Source of the DNA: Magicicada septendecula
Taxonomy: Eukaryota; Arthropoda; Insecta; Hemiptera; Cicadidae
Reading direction: 5' to 3'
DNA length: 64,000 bases
NCBI GenBank assembly: GCA_034769895.1
Contig: JAWRYS010001469.1
Span: forward strand, 62,001-126,000
Both the position numbers and the translations under genes were made by a program. Under the pieces are notes generated by a model, which saw nothing but the letters and a program-made list of their open reading frames with translations, did no database searches and was not told where the DNA came from. Below, piece after piece: positions 11,434 to 23,800 of the stretch (position 1 is its first letter; each line of letters begins with the position of its first letter).

Positions 11434-11456
11434 CGAATTAGTGAGGTTCTACTATA
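11434..11456. repeat. pogo-type 3' terminal inverted repeat with TA
   Basis: CGAATTAGTGAGGTTCTACT followed by A and TA. Reversed, it reads AGTAGAACCTCACTAATTCG, the style of Tigger/pogo ends (CAGTAGARYCY...). It lies 194 bp past the transposase stop. No matching left end was found within the preceding 1 kb. Confidence 0.65.
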
Positions 11457-12125
11457 TTTAGTAGCTGTAACTTATTTTATTCCAAACAGTAGAACATACG
11501 CCTTTGATAAACCGTTTGTCTGGGACATTCCAATTATATCCTCATGGTCATACACTGCCTCCACCCTTCCCCCGAATAACATACATTTCAAATCTGTCAG
11601 TTCAAATTCAACCTCAAGAAGCCGCCGTAACTGGTAAAACAGTTGTCAGTTAAGTAAACAAAAATTATCTGTGGAACTCTATCGTTTATTTTAATAAATT
11701 CAAGTATTAAGAAAGTGTTCTACCAGCTGCTGAGCGACCATTCGGTAAGTGATTAATTTCTTGTTACATCAAAAAACAAGAAGAGATTATTAATTATCAA
11801 AGCGTTATGTATTTAAAATATTAACTACATAATAGAATATAGTAAGGGGACCTTAGGATGTTTTCACATCCAGGAGTAGGATATGCGGAACAAAGAGCCG
11901 TTTGGACCAGAGCCTCTACCTACTCAACACCGTCGTGCGTGGTGAAGAGCCACACCCTTTTCGATAATAGAAAATTATAGGTGGTCCTATAATAGAACAC
12001 GACGCATCTATATACACCAGAGAAGGTCGATACAAAATCTAGCCGGCATAGGGTTCGTTGACCTATACGGTGGTCTCAATCAGCAACTCACAATTCCAAT
12101 AGTAGCCTCAGAAACCAGGACAGAT
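11457..12125. other. Intergenic with an isolated splice-donor-like site
   Basis: CGGTAAGTGATT at about 11750 resembles a splice donor, but no coding exon is evident upstream. The stretch 11860-12120 is GC-richer and may be LINE 5' debris. No gene is supported. Confidence 0.35.
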
Positions 12126-12683
12126 ATAATGACAAAATCTTTCGCAAACAAAAACGGAGCATGTATAGAACAAATAAGACATTTCAACTATCTGGACGTG
12201 ATATTACTTGTGCTTAAGATAGAGATACAGAAAATAAAGTGACGAATTTTACAAGAATGTGTGGAATGATTTGGAGAACGTTGGTAAATAAATGTAGAAA
12301 AGAAACCCAAATAAAATTTTATAAAACAATAGCAATACCTACACATCTGTATGGTTCTGAAACTTCGGTCATAAAGAAAGAAGACGAACACAAGATAGAA
12401 ACAGCAGAAAAGAAATTCTAAGATCCGTTAAAAGGTGTAACAGACGAGATCATATAAGAAATGAAGAGATAAAAAGTGATGTAGATATTTTTACAGTTAA
12501 TGAAATAATTAAAAAATATAAAAGAAATATAGAAGAACATGGACTCAACACATCAATAGAATGGAAGAAAGTAGTATACCGAAGATGGCGAAAGATTACA
12601 ACCCTAGAGGCAGAAGAAACGTTGGTACACCTTAGAAAAGATGGACTGTGGAATAGGAACAGGCCGCTAAAGCCTAAAACCGT

Positions 12684-12684
<1 letters not shown>
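12126..12684 (+). mobile_element. LINE fragment, family B, 3' end
   Basis: Sense-strand 3' end of the same LINE family as 9090-9790. Residues visible in shifting frames are EQIRHFNYLD, YKTIAIPTHLYGSETSVIKK, HINRMEESSIPKMAKDY and, at the 3' end, PLKPKTVKK. The frame 12239-12421 covers part of it. RT catalytic blocks are absent (5' truncation) and several stops and frameshifts are present. It runs into (AAG)n then (GAT)n at 12685. Confidence 0.88.
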
Positions 12685-12714
<30 letters not shown>

Positions 12715-12757
12715 GAGGAGAAGGAGAAGAGTATGATGATGATGATGATGATGATGA
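12685..12757. repeat. (AAG)n-(GAT)n tract at a LINE tail
   Basis: The LINE B tail GTTAAGAAG expands into about 15 AAG-type units, a GGA-interrupted part, and then eight GAT units. It is a clear case of a microsatellite growing from a LINE 3' end. Confidence 0.9.
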
Positions 12758-13458
12758 AATATTAACTACAAAAATAGCTTATAAAACATCTTCAAAAACT
12801 GATTACGTACCATCGAAAATTAAGTTTAATAAATTTTAAGCTATTCCAACAAAGTCATACACGTAGAAATAGGAAGTTCACTTAAATGCATACATTTAGT
12901 TATTTTTCTCTTTGCGTCATTAATGCAAACACGCACTTCACTTTATCAGTGCAATAGTTTCTACCATCGGAATAATTAAAATTTTTAGAGCGATAAATAT
13001 TTCTGTTGAAATGAAGTCGTTAAAATAAAGTTCAAGATAATAACAGACTTTATCACTAACTGAACAAGCGATAGCGATTGAAAAAGTTCTAATGCTCTTA
13101 AATCTACTACAGTTTTTGCCATTAGCCTGAGAGGAAAGTTTAGGTAAAATGCGATATTATTTTGCACGAATGAAACCGATGCCAAGTGATTAATGATGGA
13201 TGGACAGAACTTAGTCAACGCGCGGTTTCAAATTTTGTGAAGTTTTATTTGTAAAAACACTGGCGGTAGAGCTGTGAACATTTGTTGACGAATGATCAGG
13301 TAAGCTGTAGGGTTGCGAAACTATTCATTTTTTCATTTTAAATAGGAAAACGAAAACATTTTTGTTGAAACTTTGCATAATCTTATGTTTTGTACACCTT
13401 ATGATGGCTTTGTATACGGTAGTAGAAATAATATAACAATGACAGTGCCAAAATAGTA
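12758..13458. other. AT-rich, no gene recognised
   Basis: The minus-strand frame 12985-13218 shows no motif. Nothing else is seen. Confidence 0.4.
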
Positions 13459-13573
13459 TCTTCTTCTTCTTCTTCTTCTTCTTCTTCTTCTTCTTCTTCT
13501 TCTTCTTCTTCTTCTTCTTCTTCTTCTTCTTCTTCTTCTTCTTCTTCTTCTCCCTCATCATCATCATCTTCTT
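13459..13573. repeat. (TTC)n-(TCA)n microsatellite
   Basis: About 31 TTC units followed by a TCA/TCT block; the reverse strand reads (GAA)n. Poly-Lys and poly-Glu frames over it are artefacts. Confidence 0.95.
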
Positions 13574-13939
13574 CATTACCATCTCTGCACAAGCCACAAA
13601 TTCTGGACATGCCAGCTCAATGACGCAGTTTAAACAGGCACACAATGAACATACGAAGGTACTGCAATGAATCTAATTTTGTATACCGACTTACTGAAAC
13701 ATTTCATACATGTATAAACATCAACAGTGGCATAAAAAATTACACGTAAACACAAAGTGTACAAAACTAGACAAACGTGAACAACTATCAATTATAAAAA
13801 AAGTCAAAAACATATGGAAATGATGTCCAAAATTAACAGATCCACTTTAGATCGCATAATATACCTTTGAACAGAGCACACATCGCATACTTCTTCAATA
13901 TTTAGGGACAGACGTGTCTAATGACGAAATACCTACGAG

Positions 13940-14450
13940 AAACCAAGAAGAAAACAGGCAATGAAAGCATTTTGTATTTCTGGATGTGTGAGCTATATAA
14001 TCTTCAGACTTGAACTTAAAGTGAAGATGTACAAGATGATGGTACGATCAGCGGTGACTTATGATCGGGGCTGTCACGCTGGTGACACTAGTGGATCAGA
14101 ACGACTCTTAGAAATAAGCACACTCAGGACAAGTGTTGGAAAAAGGAGACGTGATAGAATTCGGACTAGTGACATAAACAGTGTTAAATAGAGGATGTGG
14201 TCAAATTTTTCAGAACGCAAACAGGACAATGGAATTACCATGGTCACAGAGCAAGGGACGAGAGATTAATACAAATTGTGATAGTTGAGAAAAATTAATA
14301 ATATATTACTAATTATTATTAATTTATTAATAATAATTAATGTTAATAAAAATTAATAATGTTCTAGACCGTTGAGAAAACGAAATCTTGGCCGACCACA
14401 GAAGAGATGGACAAACGACTTTGAATCAACCTCTAGCGAATCCCCTTGAA
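13940..14450 (+). mobile_element. LINE fragment, family C, C-terminal end
   Basis: The frame 13961-14191 contains LKVKMYKMMVRSAVTYD, which corresponds to the LINE segment that normally reads (K)xxLYKxxIRPVxTYGSE, followed by a decayed helix ending RRDRIRTSDI. Beyond an AT-rich 60-bp insertion at 14280-14360, LRKRNLGRPQKRWTND at about 14370-14420 is the usual basic LINE tail (RGRPxKRW). It is 5'-truncated and dead, and ends beside the (GAA)n tract at 14497. Confidence 0.7.
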
Positions 14451-14496
14451 GCGTGGAGACAAAAGTGCAATTAAACCTTTATAAAAGAAAAAATAA

Positions 14497-14647
14497 AAGA
14501 AGAAGAAGAAGAAAAAGGAGAAGGAAAAGGAGAAGGAGCAGGAGAAGAAGAAGAAGAAGAAGAAGAAGAAGAAGAAGAAGAAGAAGAAGAAGAAGAAGAA
14601 GAAGAAGAAGAAGAAGAAGAAGAAGAAGAAGAAGAAGAAGAAGAAGA
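14497..14647. repeat. (GAA)n microsatellite, 151 bp
   Basis: Imperfect AAG/GGA units become about 36 pure GAA units. It follows the 3' end of LINE family C. The poly-Arg and poly-Leu frames are artefacts. Confidence 0.95.
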
Positions 14648-15239
14648 CATTTTATAAGCGACATAATATTCTACAAATTTTATCGAAATATTATAAAAAC
14701 AGGTGATAGCCTACAGTCTTTGGTGAACTCTTGATTAACTCTTGTTTTTCGTCAGTTTTCTTCTAGCTCGTGTCTCGTGTTTACTCGTATCTCTTCATAC
14801 TACTGCGTAAATAAATTGCGTTATTCAAGTAACCCGCTTAATAAACACTATACAACTATCAAAGTACTAAATAAAGTTGTTCGTCTAAATTAAATGTTTA
14901 AAGTTTTAGTATCGTATTTATTTAGTGAATAATCCGTTACATATTGAGTATGCGTTTACAAGGGACAGATTACGGACCGATTGCTTCCACTCGTTAACTG
15001 ATTTTTCCCTTTACCGGTTTTTCCAAGCGTGATTATAAAAATTTCAGATTCAGAATTAAATGCTCTCGTCTGTACAGTCTAGTGTAATAATCGTTAAAAC
15101 TGTGTACAGTCCGCCTCACCAGACATTGAGGAACTTCAAACTATAAAGCCCTGGTTTAATCCTTTTAAATGTGCTCGCGTTTTCCTGTTGACATAAGCAT
15201 CATCGCATATATCATTTCCATATAGAAATGAGAATTTTC
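14648..15239. other. AT-rich, no gene recognised
   Basis: No coding or RNA feature is identified between the microsatellite and the Mutator-like fragment. Confidence 0.4.
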
Positions 15240-15262
15240 TTCCAGTAGCCGAATATCTAGAA

Positions 15263-15613
15263 GTGACATATGTACGTGGTAGACTAACCAGATGTAGAAG
15301 GAGAGCGATTCCTGTACGTTATGCCCCAGAACTGTGGAATCAATATGATGCTGTTCTTCAAACAATGGCACGAACCAATAATTCATCTGAAGGGTGGCAT
15401 AATCGCTTTCAGGTAGTGGTGGGCCGGTGCCATCCAAGTTTATATAATTTTTTGAACGAGCTACAATATGAACAAGGTGACACAGAAAGCATGATACGAC
15501 AACGCAATCTAGGACAAAAAATCCAACGTCAGCTCGTCGACGAAATTTTGAAGAAAGAATTTTCAACATTGTTCAGCGACATCAAGAATACGTTGAAAAT
15601 GATACAATCATAG
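15263..15613 (+). pseudogene. Mutator-like (MULE) transposase, C-terminal fragment
   Basis: A 116-codon frame: TYVRGRLTRCRRRAIP, then PELWNQYDAVLQTMARTNN, SSEGWHNRFQVVVGRCHPSL and a helical end EQGDTESMIRQRNLGQK. The block with TRTNN followed by a small-residue pair, E-G-W-H and a CHP motif is typical of arthropod MULE/FLYWCH-type transposases and includes their last catalytic Glu region. The first 300 or so residues (zinc finger and early DDE residues) are missing, so it is a relic. It could instead be a domesticated exon, but the frame lacks an upstream start and splice context. A 14-bp minisatellite lies 100 bp downstream. Confidence 0.7.
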
Positions 15614-15720
15614 ATTACCTGAAAGCTACAGGCTATTATTTACATTTTTGAATTTATTTGGAAATTTTGTACTTTTGAAACTTTATACTAATGGAACTTT
15701 GTGCAATTGGAAAAATAAAA

Positions 15721-15790
15721 ATTGGAACTTTCGAATTGGAACTTTTGGATTGGAACTTTTGGATTGGAAGTTTTGGATTGGAACTTTTGT
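15721..15790. repeat. 14-bp minisatellite, five units
   Basis: Five head-to-tail copies of ATTGGAACTTTTGG with one or two substitutions each; weaker copies occur from about 15690. It lies just downstream of the MULE fragment. Confidence 0.9.
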
Positions 15791-18455
15791 CACCTAATCC
15801 CATAGTACAATCTAATTAAAAAGAGACTTCCCGTATTAATTACGTTGCATAAAGCAATTTTTTAATTAATAGTAAATAACTGAAAATTAAATATGGGAAT
15901 AAACGATAACTAATCAGCGTTGGCAAACAGCATACAGGTATTACCATTTTACGTTCTCTCTCTTTCCTATGATTTCGCGTGATACAAATTTGTACCGTTG
16001 GACTTAATGCATCGTAATCTACACAGAAGATTAAGGTACATACAATTTTATTTTAAAATTCATAGGGAATTTTAATAATTTTTACTCCTAATATACGCAC
16101 ATAACAATTATATATAAATTAGTTTACCAGTAACGAAAGAGTAAACTGTTTGATCACGCCAAAAACAAGAAGTGTTGTGTAATTACGGCTGACTGTATGC
16201 GACAAGGTTAGGATTCATGTGATATGTCACGTGTATGGTTTAACCTGTGTTTACGTTTAGGTCATATTTTATCCAAAACTTGTATAAAGCATGTGTTTGC
16301 TCATATTTAATTGGTTTTTGTGTTTAATTTTGCACCAGTGCTTCTGTGTTTATTGCTGATATTATTACAAGCAATAGTGCTCGTATTAACTGGAGGCTTT
16401 ACTATGATTTTCTTAAGAGTAATAATAATATAAATTTTATAACAAAAATTTAATAATAAATATATATAATAAAAACCTTATAACAATATACTAAATACAA
16501 ACTTAATAATTCTAAAAAATTTATTAGATTTATTTCAAAAAGAATACTGGACAGATAGTAGGCATACAATTCAGGGTCCAGAGCAAAGGGTGAAAAACTG
16601 CTCTGTTACTACAATTATGCATGCAAGAGTGCGCGGGAGTAGCGCATGAGTATCTGAGTATGGCAGACATAGATATAATATGTCATTCTTTTATTCAAAT
16701 TTGTCGATTTTGTAATCGGTACTGAAAATCAACCACAGTGTTCGCGCGGTCGTCGAAAGGTTTATAGTATTGACAGGACTAATGACGTTCGACGAACATG
16801 TCGATACTACGCCACAGGCACTGGTGTGAGTTAAGAAATATTACGACGGAGAGATCAGAAACATGTCCCTGCAGTCGAGTTGTCAACTGTTTTCTGTTGT
16901 TTATCTCCTGCTTTGTTGACTTCTAGTGCGTGTGCGCCCACACACACGCCAGCGCGCACATACAGGTTTTATTATCTTCTGTCAGTCAACTCGTTTCTGG
17001 AAAGACTCTTGTGATTCCACTCTTCTTTTCTATTATTCATTTATCCATCCGTTAGGTCTACAGTCCTTAGTTTTGGCTTCCCACAATTTTCTACTTTTTC
17101 GAATTCTCCTCAACCTTTTCGTCACCCAGGCAGCTTGTGAAAGGTAAGTACGAGGAGACCACGAGATAAGATAATGAATCCGGGGACATGCAACCGTAAT
17201 AATTCTGGAAGAAGGAGAAGAACAACAAGAACGAGACGAAGACCAAGGGGAAAAAGGATAGATGAAAAAAATAAATATTATTGTAGTAGGCCTACTATTT
17301 TTCGAATGTACTTTGTGTGACTTACACCAGAATATGCATAAAATGAAAACCTATTTAGTGGTAATATTTGTTAATAAATTAAAGAACTAAATATATGGGT
17401 TTTTTATCAAGAAAGTTTTATGATCCAAAAGAAAAGCAATAAAATTAAGTAGGTTTTATGTGCAAGCTTAGCTATGTCAGTAGATAGTTTTTTGCAGAAA
17501 GAACGTTATCGTTACTGTAGCCGTAAGGGTGAGGGAATATTTCACCCAATGAAATTGTCTAAAACGTTAGTTGAAGTTGTTCTTCGTAGGATATAATTTA
17601 GTCTCACTCTGAACTCAATAACGCGTGGTCATATCGCTGCTGGTTTATGACGAAAGATTTACTTAAAGCATACGAGCACAAGTCAAAAAGCTCGCGAGTA
17701 AATTAACATTGAGTGATGTTACGGTCCAGTACAAGATTGTCCGCTTTGCTATTGAAAGGATACTTCAAGTTTGCTGGAATAGTGTGTAGTTATGTGCACA
17801 GTATAAATCACTGTTAAATATTAGTTTACTACAGTTGTCGAAGTACCCAACCCGAGAACGACCACGAACGCCGGAGAGCAGGAGAAGATCCCGACAGTAT
17901 CCTGAACAACCATCTAAATCTAAAAGGAACATCGTCGCCGCTTATCAGGAACGGAGGATTAACATTGCATCGTCCATCATAAAGGGAAGTAAAATTGTTT
18001 ATATAAAGTCTATTAAAACAGTCAAAACTAAAAGACAAAATTAATTTGTATAAATAAAAATTTTATATAATTTGAATATAAGAGAAAATTATTTTAAGTT
18101 TGTAAATAATAGGTCAACAGAAATAGTAAAATAATTTTATTTGGCAACAGAAACATTTATTTGATTTTACTTTTTATCATAAACAATAGAAAAGTATTAG
18201 TGAAATTTTTTAAAAAGGAAAATCTCTAATAAACCGAAGCATTCCAGTATCTGAGTACCGACTACTTATTCTATGCGACCTTGTACATCGCACGATGTAG
18301 GTCACTGAAACGTCTTTACTTCAAGAAATATTTTATTGAAACGAAAACATAGCCGGTTTAAAATTTACTTCCATGGTGCGCGCCTGGACATTTTACGACA
18401 ACGCAGCCCAAACTCGCCACGTCAATATGATAGTCCTCTGCTTATTGTTAGCGGG
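15791..18455. other. Long stretch without a supported gene
   Basis: AT-rich apart from a GC-richer patch near 16600-17200, which holds GTGCGTGTGCGCCC and a donor-like AAAGGTAAGTAC at about 17137. The two complementary frames at 17829-18044 are Arg/Ser-rich on the plus strand and unrecognised. A TAGGCCTA octamer lies at 17287. Confidence 0.4.
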
Positions 18456-18600
18456 ACGTCCGGCGAACATAAATTTTCAATTAGTCCATTCGCTTCCGGC
18501 AACGCCACCATGAGAAAATTAAAAAAGTTTCATTCCGCTGACTCAAATTCATTAAAAGTAAACACAGCGTATAGATGCAAGGGTGGAGAGTAGGTAACCC
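18456..18600. repeat. Dispersed repeat S, copy 1
   Basis: Shares AATTTTCAATTAGTCCA, TCGCTTCCGGC, an AAAATTAAAA-AAGTTTCA block and TAAAAGTAAACA with 49575-49705, in the same orientation. Class unknown. Both copies are soon followed by a dinucleotide microsatellite. Confidence 0.75.
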
Positions 18601-18665
18601 AACGACGGTATGGTATGGGTTTCCGCCGGCACCAAGACGCACACACGCATATCCAGAGCTTGACC

Positions 18666-18688
18666 TATATATATATATATATATATAT
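18666..18688. repeat. (TA)n microsatellite
   Basis: Short pure TA tract downstream of repeat S copy 1. Confidence 0.9.
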
Positions 18689-19059
18689 CTACACTTTTTT
18701 CCATTAGTGTAGAAGCAAAGTTTTTAATGCAGTAAGTGAAATGCACAGCAAATAAATCACATGAGATTAATTGTTGGACCGACACTATCCGCCACAACTA
18801 CGTGATAAAGTTGTAGTACTTTAACTTTTGCAAATAATGCAATAAAATATTTTTTCTTTCATGACAAACGAGATAATTCAGATGTGTTACTCGTAGACTT
18901 GCATAGCTGCGTCTTTCCGTAATACAATTTTTTTTTTGGTCTGTTAATCTTGTTATTTTTTTTTCGTATATCGCCCATCTAAGGACACCATGCCAATTTC
19001 ATTCTTTATTCTTTGTTCTTTCCTTTTTCTCCAATATTCATTTATCTTTTTACTGTGTC

Positions 19060-20125
19060 TCTTCTTCTTGTCTTCAGTCCACTTTGAACCTGAGTTTTTC
19101 TCTCTCCTACCCTAAACTCCTTCCATTTTTAACACGTCTGCCCGAAAAACGTCTCTTTCAATTGCTTCTTCTGCGTGCATATTAATTTTTCTAAATCCTT
19201 TTGGTCTTCTTTAATACAACTTGATGTTGACTTCTTCCCCCACAGATATTTAAAGATCTGCTTTGTTAACCTATTGTCGTTCATTCTATATAAATGGCTA
19301 AAAAATAATTGTCTTCTTTTTCTTATTGTTTCTGTTATATTTTCTATACTTTTGATATATTTCATCATTGCTTCTTAATTTCCAACCTTATAAAGTTTTT
19401 CGTGGGCTTAATATTTTCCTAATAATTCGTCTTTCCAATATTTCTAGTTTGTCTAAATTATAATTCAATACTAGACATTCCCTCGTAATTTTTTTAGTTA
19501 TACCATATGCCCTTTCCATCTTATGAATCCTTTCGTCTATACCAGATTTTTCTAAACCATTATCTTGAATGGCCGGTTTATAAAATTTACTTCCTTAACT
19601 TACTTTCTCCTACATACTTAAATTTTCGAGCCCTCTCTATTCGACCAATATCCGTTACCAGGAAATTTGGCGCATTTTTAATGTTCGTGAGAAATTTGTT
19701 TTTTTTCTGCAGAAATTCTTAAGCCTGTTCTACTCGCTATGTCCTCTAAAAAATTAACTTGTGTTACTGCAGATATCAGATGGTGAGAAATTATAGCAAA
19801 GTCATCTGCGAATGCCAAACAGTTTACTTCAATGGTTTGTTCCTTCTTCCCAACATGATTGGTGATATTTTGCATTCCTTTAATTTTTCATTCCAAATTC
19901 TCACTACTTTCTCCAGGACACAGTTGAAAAGAATTGGGGATAAACCGTCACCCTGTCTGACACCTGTATTTATTTTCAACGGTTGAGATATTTCTCCCAT
20001 GAACTTTATTTTTGAGACTATGTCCGTAAGGGTTTCACGGATTATATTCCCCAATTAAGATGTAACACCAAATTCTCTGATTTTTTTATCTATAGTTTTT
20101 GTATCAACATAATCATATAGTTTGT
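19060..20125 (-). mobile_element. LINE fragment, family D, antisense, with RT core
   Basis: Minus-strand frames 20054-19824, 19875-19678 and 19368-19129 give, in order, INTGVRQGDGLSPILFN and LEKVVRIWNEKL (RT block with the QGDGLSP motif), LAFADDFAIIS (catalytic FADD), and a C-terminal part with SHLYRMNDNRLTKQIF. The catalytic aspartates are intact, but the frames are broken by shifts and stops and both ends of the ORF are missing. The QGDGLSP..FN..LEKVVR signature separates it from families A, B, E and F. Confidence 0.88.
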
Positions 20126-20368
20126 TATCTTTATGTTACTACAACACCAAACTATTACACTGGTCAACAATGATTTTGACAAATGCTCAATTTTTACTAA
20201 TTCTTATGTACTTTTTTGTGCCGATTTTGAATATGTAGTCAGAATTTCCACACAGCCTTAGTTTAGACTAAATAAAGAGTCATCATTATTGTTATTTACA
20301 CACTAATCAAAACAAACAAGAACGTACGATTCATCTCAGCGACAGGCAGGCAGTTCATCTCCAGTACG

Positions 20369-20873
20369 AGTAGAAGATAAAGTTTATCTTCCGCCACTAC
20401 ACGCTAAGCTCGGCTTAATAAAACGTTTTGTTAAATCGATGGATCGTAATAGTGCAAGATTTCAGTTTCTAAAAAACAAGTTTCCAAATATAAGTGATTA
20501 AAGAAGGTATACTTGTTGGACTACAAATAAGAAAACTAATAAATGATCCTGCATTTGAAGAAACTTTGAATGACTTTGAGGTTGCTGCATGGAAATCATT
20601 TCAAAATGTTGTAGGCAACTTCCTGGGAAACCATGTAGTAAGGCAGATAACTACAGAAAACGTGAATGTTATTTGTCATTCAAAATTCATTTCTCAGGTG
20701 AATTTGGATTTGGATTTGCAGTTGGATATTGCGTCGTGAGTGACAAACACGGTGAATATCCACCATGGAAACATGGTGCCAGGGAAAATGGAACACAAAA
20801 ATGCTAGCTGACTACTGCTGGAATATGGAGAAGTATCTACCTATAGAAAATTTCACCAGAAAATTCAAAACAA
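20369..20873 (+). pseudogene. Broken copy of a conserved arthropod repeat-encoded protein
   Basis: Frame pieces read EDKVYLPPLHAKLGLIKRFV (20375-), FQFLKNKFPNISD up to a TAA, then after a frameshift IKEGILVGLQIRKLINDPAF and WKSFQNVVGNFLGNH (20494-20640), then SFKIHFS, VVSDKHGE and MLADYCWNMEK. I recognise this order from a multicopy protein of unknown function in many arthropod genomes. There the later part reads LHSHLD...SDEHGERFHQDI...MLADYCW. At least three frameshifts and one stop disrupt it. Its high copy number elsewhere suggests a transposon origin, but I cannot name the superfamily. Confidence 0.65.
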
Positions 20874-20889
20874 ATATATTTTAGGTAAG

Positions 20890-23800
20890 TACAAAGTATA
20901 TTTTACATATTGTTACATTACCTTCACCTAATTTTCCATAAAATTTTATTTTTGTAAGAGAAAATTTTTAAAAATTATGACCTATCAGTTATTCACTTTT
21001 ATTTAACAATAACAAATTTTGATGACCAGTGTTATCACCGCTGGTAATTAAATCTAAATTTTCACGGCCAGTGTTTACGTTATCGCAATTTTTTGGGTTT
21101 GTTATCATGTCTACAATAGTGCTGATAACATCAAACGCCCAAACGTTGCAACGTACCTAATTGGCAGTTACATAAAATAACTATCGAATACGTCAAATAA
21201 AAGGAGACCATGAAAATATTTCATCGTGCATAAAAGAAGGAACGGGAGAATATAAATAAAGTGTATCTACGAACGAATATTATTGAACTTACCCAACGAA
21301 GGAGAAGGAAGAATAATAAGGATATCATCGAGTATAACAAAGAGAGAAAAAATACCAACGAGCCAATATAATACGTTAGAATTCAGGCCCAATACATCCA
21401 AAATAGTGAGGGGATACGACGAAAATAATTATTAAAATAAAAAGGAGACGAATCAAGTACAATCACTATGGTAATAAAACAAACGAATTTGTTTATTAGT
21501 GTGAAATAATATGGGACAATGATTACCATAACCACGAATAAGAATATGGAGGAGTATGACAATATTAAGGGACATGGATTATTACAAATAATGTATAACC
21601 AAGGAGTACACCGACAGTGAGAAACAACTAACCAGAAGAAGAAAAGAAGAAGAAGAGGAAAAGAAATGTACCATGAAGAATGAAGATTATGTATGAACAG
21701 TACAAGACATCAACATTCACAAGATATACAAGGAATTAAAATCAATATAGTGAACAGAAGAAGTATGATGATTATTCAAATGCCAATAACAGAGGAACCA
21801 GTGTTGAGCATAATTAAGTGATCACAAACAATGACAGTGAGTGCTTAATATAAGTGTAACAACATGTGATATGATAACCATTTTACCCCAAGTAAACAGC
21901 ACAAACAATACCAGTGAAAATGTTTATAACGGAGCAAAGTGATTAACCATTATAAGTGAAAGAATCCACGATTAACTAGGGAAATGCACAGACAATTAGT
22001 GTAACAAGTTTAATCAAGATTGTAAAAACACATAGATAATCAGTAAGACCACCAAAAAATATGAGACAGAACAGTAAATTAATTGTTCATAGGGATTAAT
22101 AATAAAAGCTTTGTAAGCCCGAATATGAAATGTGCCTGAATGCCATAGCAAGACAGGACACAATGTAAATGAATACCAGCACAAGTAGTAGCAAATATGC
22201 TAGTTTGTTATGTATGAACCAATCAATGTACCAAAAACTAGGTGCAAGCCATCAAAATATGTAACCTTATTAGACTAAGAATACCTGTGTTATTGTTTCA
22301 ACAAATAGTGTAAAAATGTGTATAACTTAATAATAAACCATTGTAGTAGAATGCCATAATCAGATGGCAATAGTTGAGTTAAATACTGCATAAAAGTATG
22401 TAGAGCATTGTTGTCAGACAACTGACACATAACCTCACAAGGATTGAATCTATAACATAAAATCATGTACATTAGTTAAACCAAGCAATTATCCACAATT
22501 GTTTCAGACAGAGACTAAATAAGAATAAAAATGCAAACCAATGAATACCATATGTACTGAAGGACACAGCAAAAGAATCAGATTGAATACAATATCATAA
22601 AGTTAAATAGACAGAACCCCAATGTGACAAGAGAGTTAGTCAAAAAACATTATCAAAACTTATCAAAAGAATGTGACAATTGTTACCAGTAGTTAGAGAA
22701 ATGTCTAATACTGCTATGAGAACACTTCACAAATGTAATACTAGTAGTTTAATAATTGAAATATTATAAACTAACTAACTGCAATTGTAAAACCAGATGT
22801 AAATAAACACCATGCTATAACTTAGAGAGCTTTCAGATAACGAAAAGTTGATGAATACATTGAACCAACAATGTACAACAATTGTACACTATTTTAATTA
22901 CTAACATTATATCCCACGTGTACTAAAATAACTAAAAAAGTGACAAAATGGAAGAATGAGAACAGAAAGTATTTTGATCATACTATAAGTATATACAAAA
23001 TAATATTTTTTAGCAGAATAAAGTATGAACAAATGTAAATAAATGTACATAGTAGTGTTAGGATGTCAAACATATGTAGTAGAATAAGGAATGATGGCGT
23101 TACAAGTGAATATAAACAATCGAACGTGGTTGATAGAGACGCCATTAACAGATTTTGTTTAAACTATAAATATAACCATTTTTTGTACTAACATGAAGGA
23201 GAAATGGACTCAAAATGTTTAGTAATAAGTATTACAGTGTAATTATAACGAAATATGGTGAAAAAGACTTATTTATGTTAAGAGTCACCATATTAGTTTT
23301 CAAGATAACCAAGTGAATTAATAATAGACGGATTTAGTGCTTGTTTAGACTTAAAATAAAGCCACAAGTGTCCGCGATTTAATGCCACTATCCAAATGAC
23401 GATATGACCAAAGATAAGAAACTTATGACCATTATAAGTTTTTCAATCATTTTGAGTATCCATGCATACGTCATTTATAATCTCGAACCCACGCTTAGAG
23501 TTGTCAAAAATTAAAAGTTTTATTTGACCAAAGTGTTTTGGGGTTGAGAGTTTGACCTTTTGAACCAATCAAATAGCTTAAAATGACCAGACGAGAAAGA
23601 GACGATTTAGCGAAATGAATCATTCGTTCAGAATCACTCACGGCGAGAGGTCTACGCCGAAAGTCACCAAAATATTTTTGAAATGTGCGCGTCACCTACA
23701 TTAGTATACAAACAAACACTAACCTGTACACAACACCACATTACCGAGTGTCCAGTAAATTAAGTGAACAGTGAATTAACACGACCAGTATACACTAATG

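Noticed and set aside
23460-23500. TCGAACCC as a tRNA B box (minus strand)
   Set aside because: No A box at the right distance and no cloverleaf.
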